This document shows, piece after piece, positions 61,641-64,000 of a DNA stretch of 64,000 nucleotides; positions within the stretch are counted from its first letter, which is position 1; each line of letters starts with the position of its first letter. The notes below the pieces were generated by a model. The model saw nothing but the letters and a program-made list of their open reading frames with translations, did no database searches and was not told the origin of the DNA. The position numbers were made by a program, and so were the translations under genes. Origin of the DNA: Lycium barbarum (lineage: Eukaryota; Streptophyta; Magnoliopsida; Solanales; Solanaceae). The stretch is from the NCBI RefSeq assembly GCF_019175385.1, contig NC_083338.1, positions 87,503,777-87,567,776 on the forward strand. Reading direction: 5' to 3'.

Positions 61641-62104
61641 TAGTTAGTTTTCTTACTTTTTTACTCTCTGATCATTCCTTGCTGTTCCTACATTTCATAC
61701 ATTCTGACAAGCAAGTGAACAGCCTTAAACACCACTATTTCAGTAAATATGCAAGGCACATACAAGTCTATTTTATTTTGTGGTTCAAGTTGTTAATTTT
61801 CTTCTATACAAGCTAAAAACAACCACAAGTTATTCTCTGTTTGTCTAATGGTTGTATTGAGTGTTAAAACATCCTGCATCAATAAATCATGTACACATGC
61901 CATCATAGACAATGCGTCTTGTAATAGGTAGAACTGGCACCAGACGAATAATACATCTCTTATACTGCCAAAAAAGTAATTAGCAAATTTTGCAGCAGCA
62001 ACCTCAAATGCATTCTAAAATCTGTCTTCCACTTTTCAGATTACAAAAATAGCTAATAAGCTAAAGGCTAGAATTCTTCAGCGAGACAGCAACTAAGAAA
62101 AAAT
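61641..62104. other. Non-coding sequence, no gene seen
   Basis: Nothing recognised. It may include the 5' untranslated start of the LINE that follows. Confidence 0.4.
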
Positions 62105-62149
62105 GCTTCCAGGCACGGTTCACGAGGAAAGTCTTGTTTTAGCCTAGAG

Positions 62150-64000
62150 TTGGTCAAAACTGTCCTTTTCCGACAGGCCATGGCCGGATCTTGTACGATG
62201 GGGGAAATTATTATATTCTACAACGCAGGTTTCAAGTCTTACGACATTACTAGGTGCATTAATGGAGCAGAATCTTGGTACGAGTGGGTTGAATGCAGTC
62301 GGAATTTAATGAGGAGAGTTAAAGTTAGCCGCAAAGTTTTAAAATGGTTAGTTTCAGTATTTATTGAAGCTTCGAAGGTACAGGGGAAAGCAATCAAGAG
62401 ATGGAAGTTGAAGGACCATTTCTCAGAGTTTTACTGCACTCTTAAATACAACAATAGCGGCAGATATATCAGCTTTATTGCCACTCAGGGACAAAACAAG
62501 TCGATCATTATTACACCGGAAATTACATTCAATGCTGGTTGGGGGAACATTGCTCACAAAATAGCAAACTTTATTTATGAACCAGAAAAAGTACAAGTTC
62601 AACAAAACACGGTGAAGCAGCTTGACCAATCATTCAAAGAAGCTTGCATCAGCAACAGATGGACGACAGAGGCAACAAAACAGGCACAGATACAGATAGT
62701 GGATGACTGTATTAAGATCACAGGCGGAACATCGAAATCGGAGAAAGATCTGTTGGAGAGATGCCTCGTCGGAAAATTCCAGAGCCCACCACAGGAGACC
62801 CCAACCTTGAATGATGTGAGGAGATGGGCATGCAACAACTGGAAATCAGCCACAGGGGTAAATGTTCTTGCTATTAATGATGGACATTTCATGTTCGAAC
62901 TTCCATCAAGAGTTTTGGCAGAGCACGTAATGTCAGGGGAATGGGTCTGGAAAAAGATGAAGTTGCATTTAGAATGGTGGAACCCAACTACAGGGTGCTG
63001 GCCGGCAGAAATAAGGAGAGATTGGGTATGGATCAGACTTCTAGGGTTACCCATGAATTTGTGGTCCCAGGGAATATTCAAGCAGATCGGAGACCAGTGT
63101 GGTGGCTTCATCGAGACGGAAGAAGAGACATCCCTCAAAAACCATCTTCACTGGGCTCGTATCAAGGTGAAAGGCGATGGAAAAATGGTGCTGAAGAAAT
63201 AGAGATGACCAGCGAGGGGTTTACAAACACCATTCCGGTATGGTGTGAAATTCCGGTGACCGTGAAAGAAGAGAAAGTAGAAAGAGAAGGTGAGGCTTTT
63301 GACCCAGCAGTTAATATAGGAGAAAGAGAAGGCGAGGCTTTTGACCCAGCAGTTAATAAAGGAAACCAGTCCTTTTTAGTGAAAGAATCAGCTAATATTA
63401 AGGTAACCCATGTGGGCACCTCGAAAGATGGGGAAATTTCAAATGGAGTGGCACGTGACCAGGAGGCAAAAAGGAAAGGACCTTTATCAACTACAGCGGG
63501 CCAAATTAAAAGAGGGGGATATATGGGCCTAGCTATTAAAGGCCCAACAGATGGGGACCAGACAAAACAATTAAATTCTGAGGCCCATTATGAAGACATG
63601 GTAAATATCGAAATTCAGGCAAATATATCACAAATTAACAAGCGTAATAGATCCCAAAGTCTGGAAATACAAGGAGTAAAAGATATCGAATTCAACCAAC
63701 TTGAACCAAAAGATGGGGACTCGCCAATGGAGATAGCAAGATACAAAGAGAAAGATGAAACTGGCGTTTTGCAATTGAAGGCGCAAGAAGAAAATTCAAG
63801 TTTCATATCAGAAGATGCAGTACCACTGAAGATTCAATTACCTGAGGAAGGAACCACTCAAATTTTGAGTACTCCGGTCTGGGTTCAGCAACATATAATG
63901 AGTATGGGTACAGAATTTGGAGTTAATTTCAAAGGGTGCGAGGAGAAGGCAAAGGAGCTGTTCATGAAGATTGACAATAACAAACAGGAGAACAAGGAGA
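62150..64000 (+). pseudogene. LINE L4 ORF1 (DUF4283-type), frameshifted
   Basis: 350 open codons (62150-63202); the first likely Met may be at 62180. The DUF4283-like part covers about residues 200-345 (NNWKSATGVNVLAINDGHF, LLGLPMNLWSQGIFKQIG, ETEEETSLKNHLHWARIKV). ORF1 proteins of this kind bind RNA in the LINE particle. At an A-run at about 63180 the reading frame shifts by one; the other frame is then open to the window end with an acidic, glutamate-rich tail. So one small lesion breaks an otherwise intact ORF1. A 14-residue direct repeat (EREGEAFDPAVN...) lies at 63280-63363. Confidence 0.82.
63280..63363 (+). repeat. In-frame 42-bp tandem duplication in LINE L4 ORF1
   Basis: Two units, 63280-63321 and 63322-63363, differ at two or three bases. 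Length 42 keeps the frame, adding 14 residues. Confidence 0.88.

Larger units (their letters stand above)
62105..64000 (+). mobile_element. LINE L4, 5' part, runs off the window
   Basis: Plus strand. It contains the complete start of ORF1 and continues past 64000, where ORF2 is expected. It is the best-preserved ORF1 in the window and the relative of the ORF1 in LINE L1. The 5' boundary is placed only roughly. Confidence 0.8.

Noticed and set aside
1..64000. CRISPR arrays, bacterial operons, tRNA or rRNA genes
   Set aside because: No regular repeat-spacer array, no ribosome-binding-site-led gene strings and no intact tRNA cloverleaf were seen. The tRNA-like boxes belong to SINEs.

Overview
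This window is plant nuclear DNA, most likely from a Solanaceae species. The case for Solanaceae is inference from repeat content: a TS-like SINE tail with TTG repeats, Au-like SINEs, Tekay-like LTRs and several MITE types I associate with that family. Introns obey GT-AG rules, the DNA is A+T rich, and there is no bacterial-style gene layout.

I can support only one host gene. It lies on the minus strand and runs through almost the whole window: polyribonucleotide nucleotidyltransferase (PNPase), of the plastid type. Nine consecutive exons (59575 down to 6141) join in frame through GT-AG junctions and encode about 380 residues: part of the helical linker, the acidic stretch before the second RNase PH domain, and most of that second catalytic domain with its phosphate-binding and metal-binding residues intact. 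The 5' exons lie beyond 64000 and the 3' exons (end of RNase PH, KH, S1) lie before position 1.

Nearly everything else is transposable-element sequence in the introns. Minus-strand intron sizes in order are about 8.4, 8.9, 5.9, 0.47, 16.7, 0.19, 11.6 and 0.13 kb. Main insertions from low to high coordinate: LINE L1 with target-site duplication (TSD) at 1222-5884; an RTE-type LINE scrap at 7940-8420; a young non-autonomous gypsy-like element (LARD) at 9656-17791 with TSD CTTGC; a decayed Copia element A at 19496-28631 with TSD AAGTC, carrying a LINE with a SINE piece in its 3' LTR; a three-layer nest at 30920-35186 (solo LTR, MITE, younger solo LTR); LINE piece L8 at 36370-37740; a solo LTR at 38853-40715; LINE L2 at 42494-45535 with a 14-bp TSD; LINE L6 at 48115-50771; a very young Copia element B at 51177-55328 with indistinguishable LTRs and TSD ATAAG; a MITE-like element holding LINE tails and three SINEs at 56291-57850; a small TRIM-like element at 57865-59180; twin hAT-type MITEs at 59778-60150 and 60220-60583; and a LINE entering its first ORF at the right edge.

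I see no novel multi-gene system. The unusual points are a functional-looking organelle RNase gene spread over more than 53 kb by layered insertions, an exon squeezed between a LINE poly(A) tail and a new Copia copy, a Copia copy that moved recently although it lacks gag and has a changed integrase catalytic residue, and a young gypsy-like family with no coding capacity whose LTRs carry a minisatellite of variable length.
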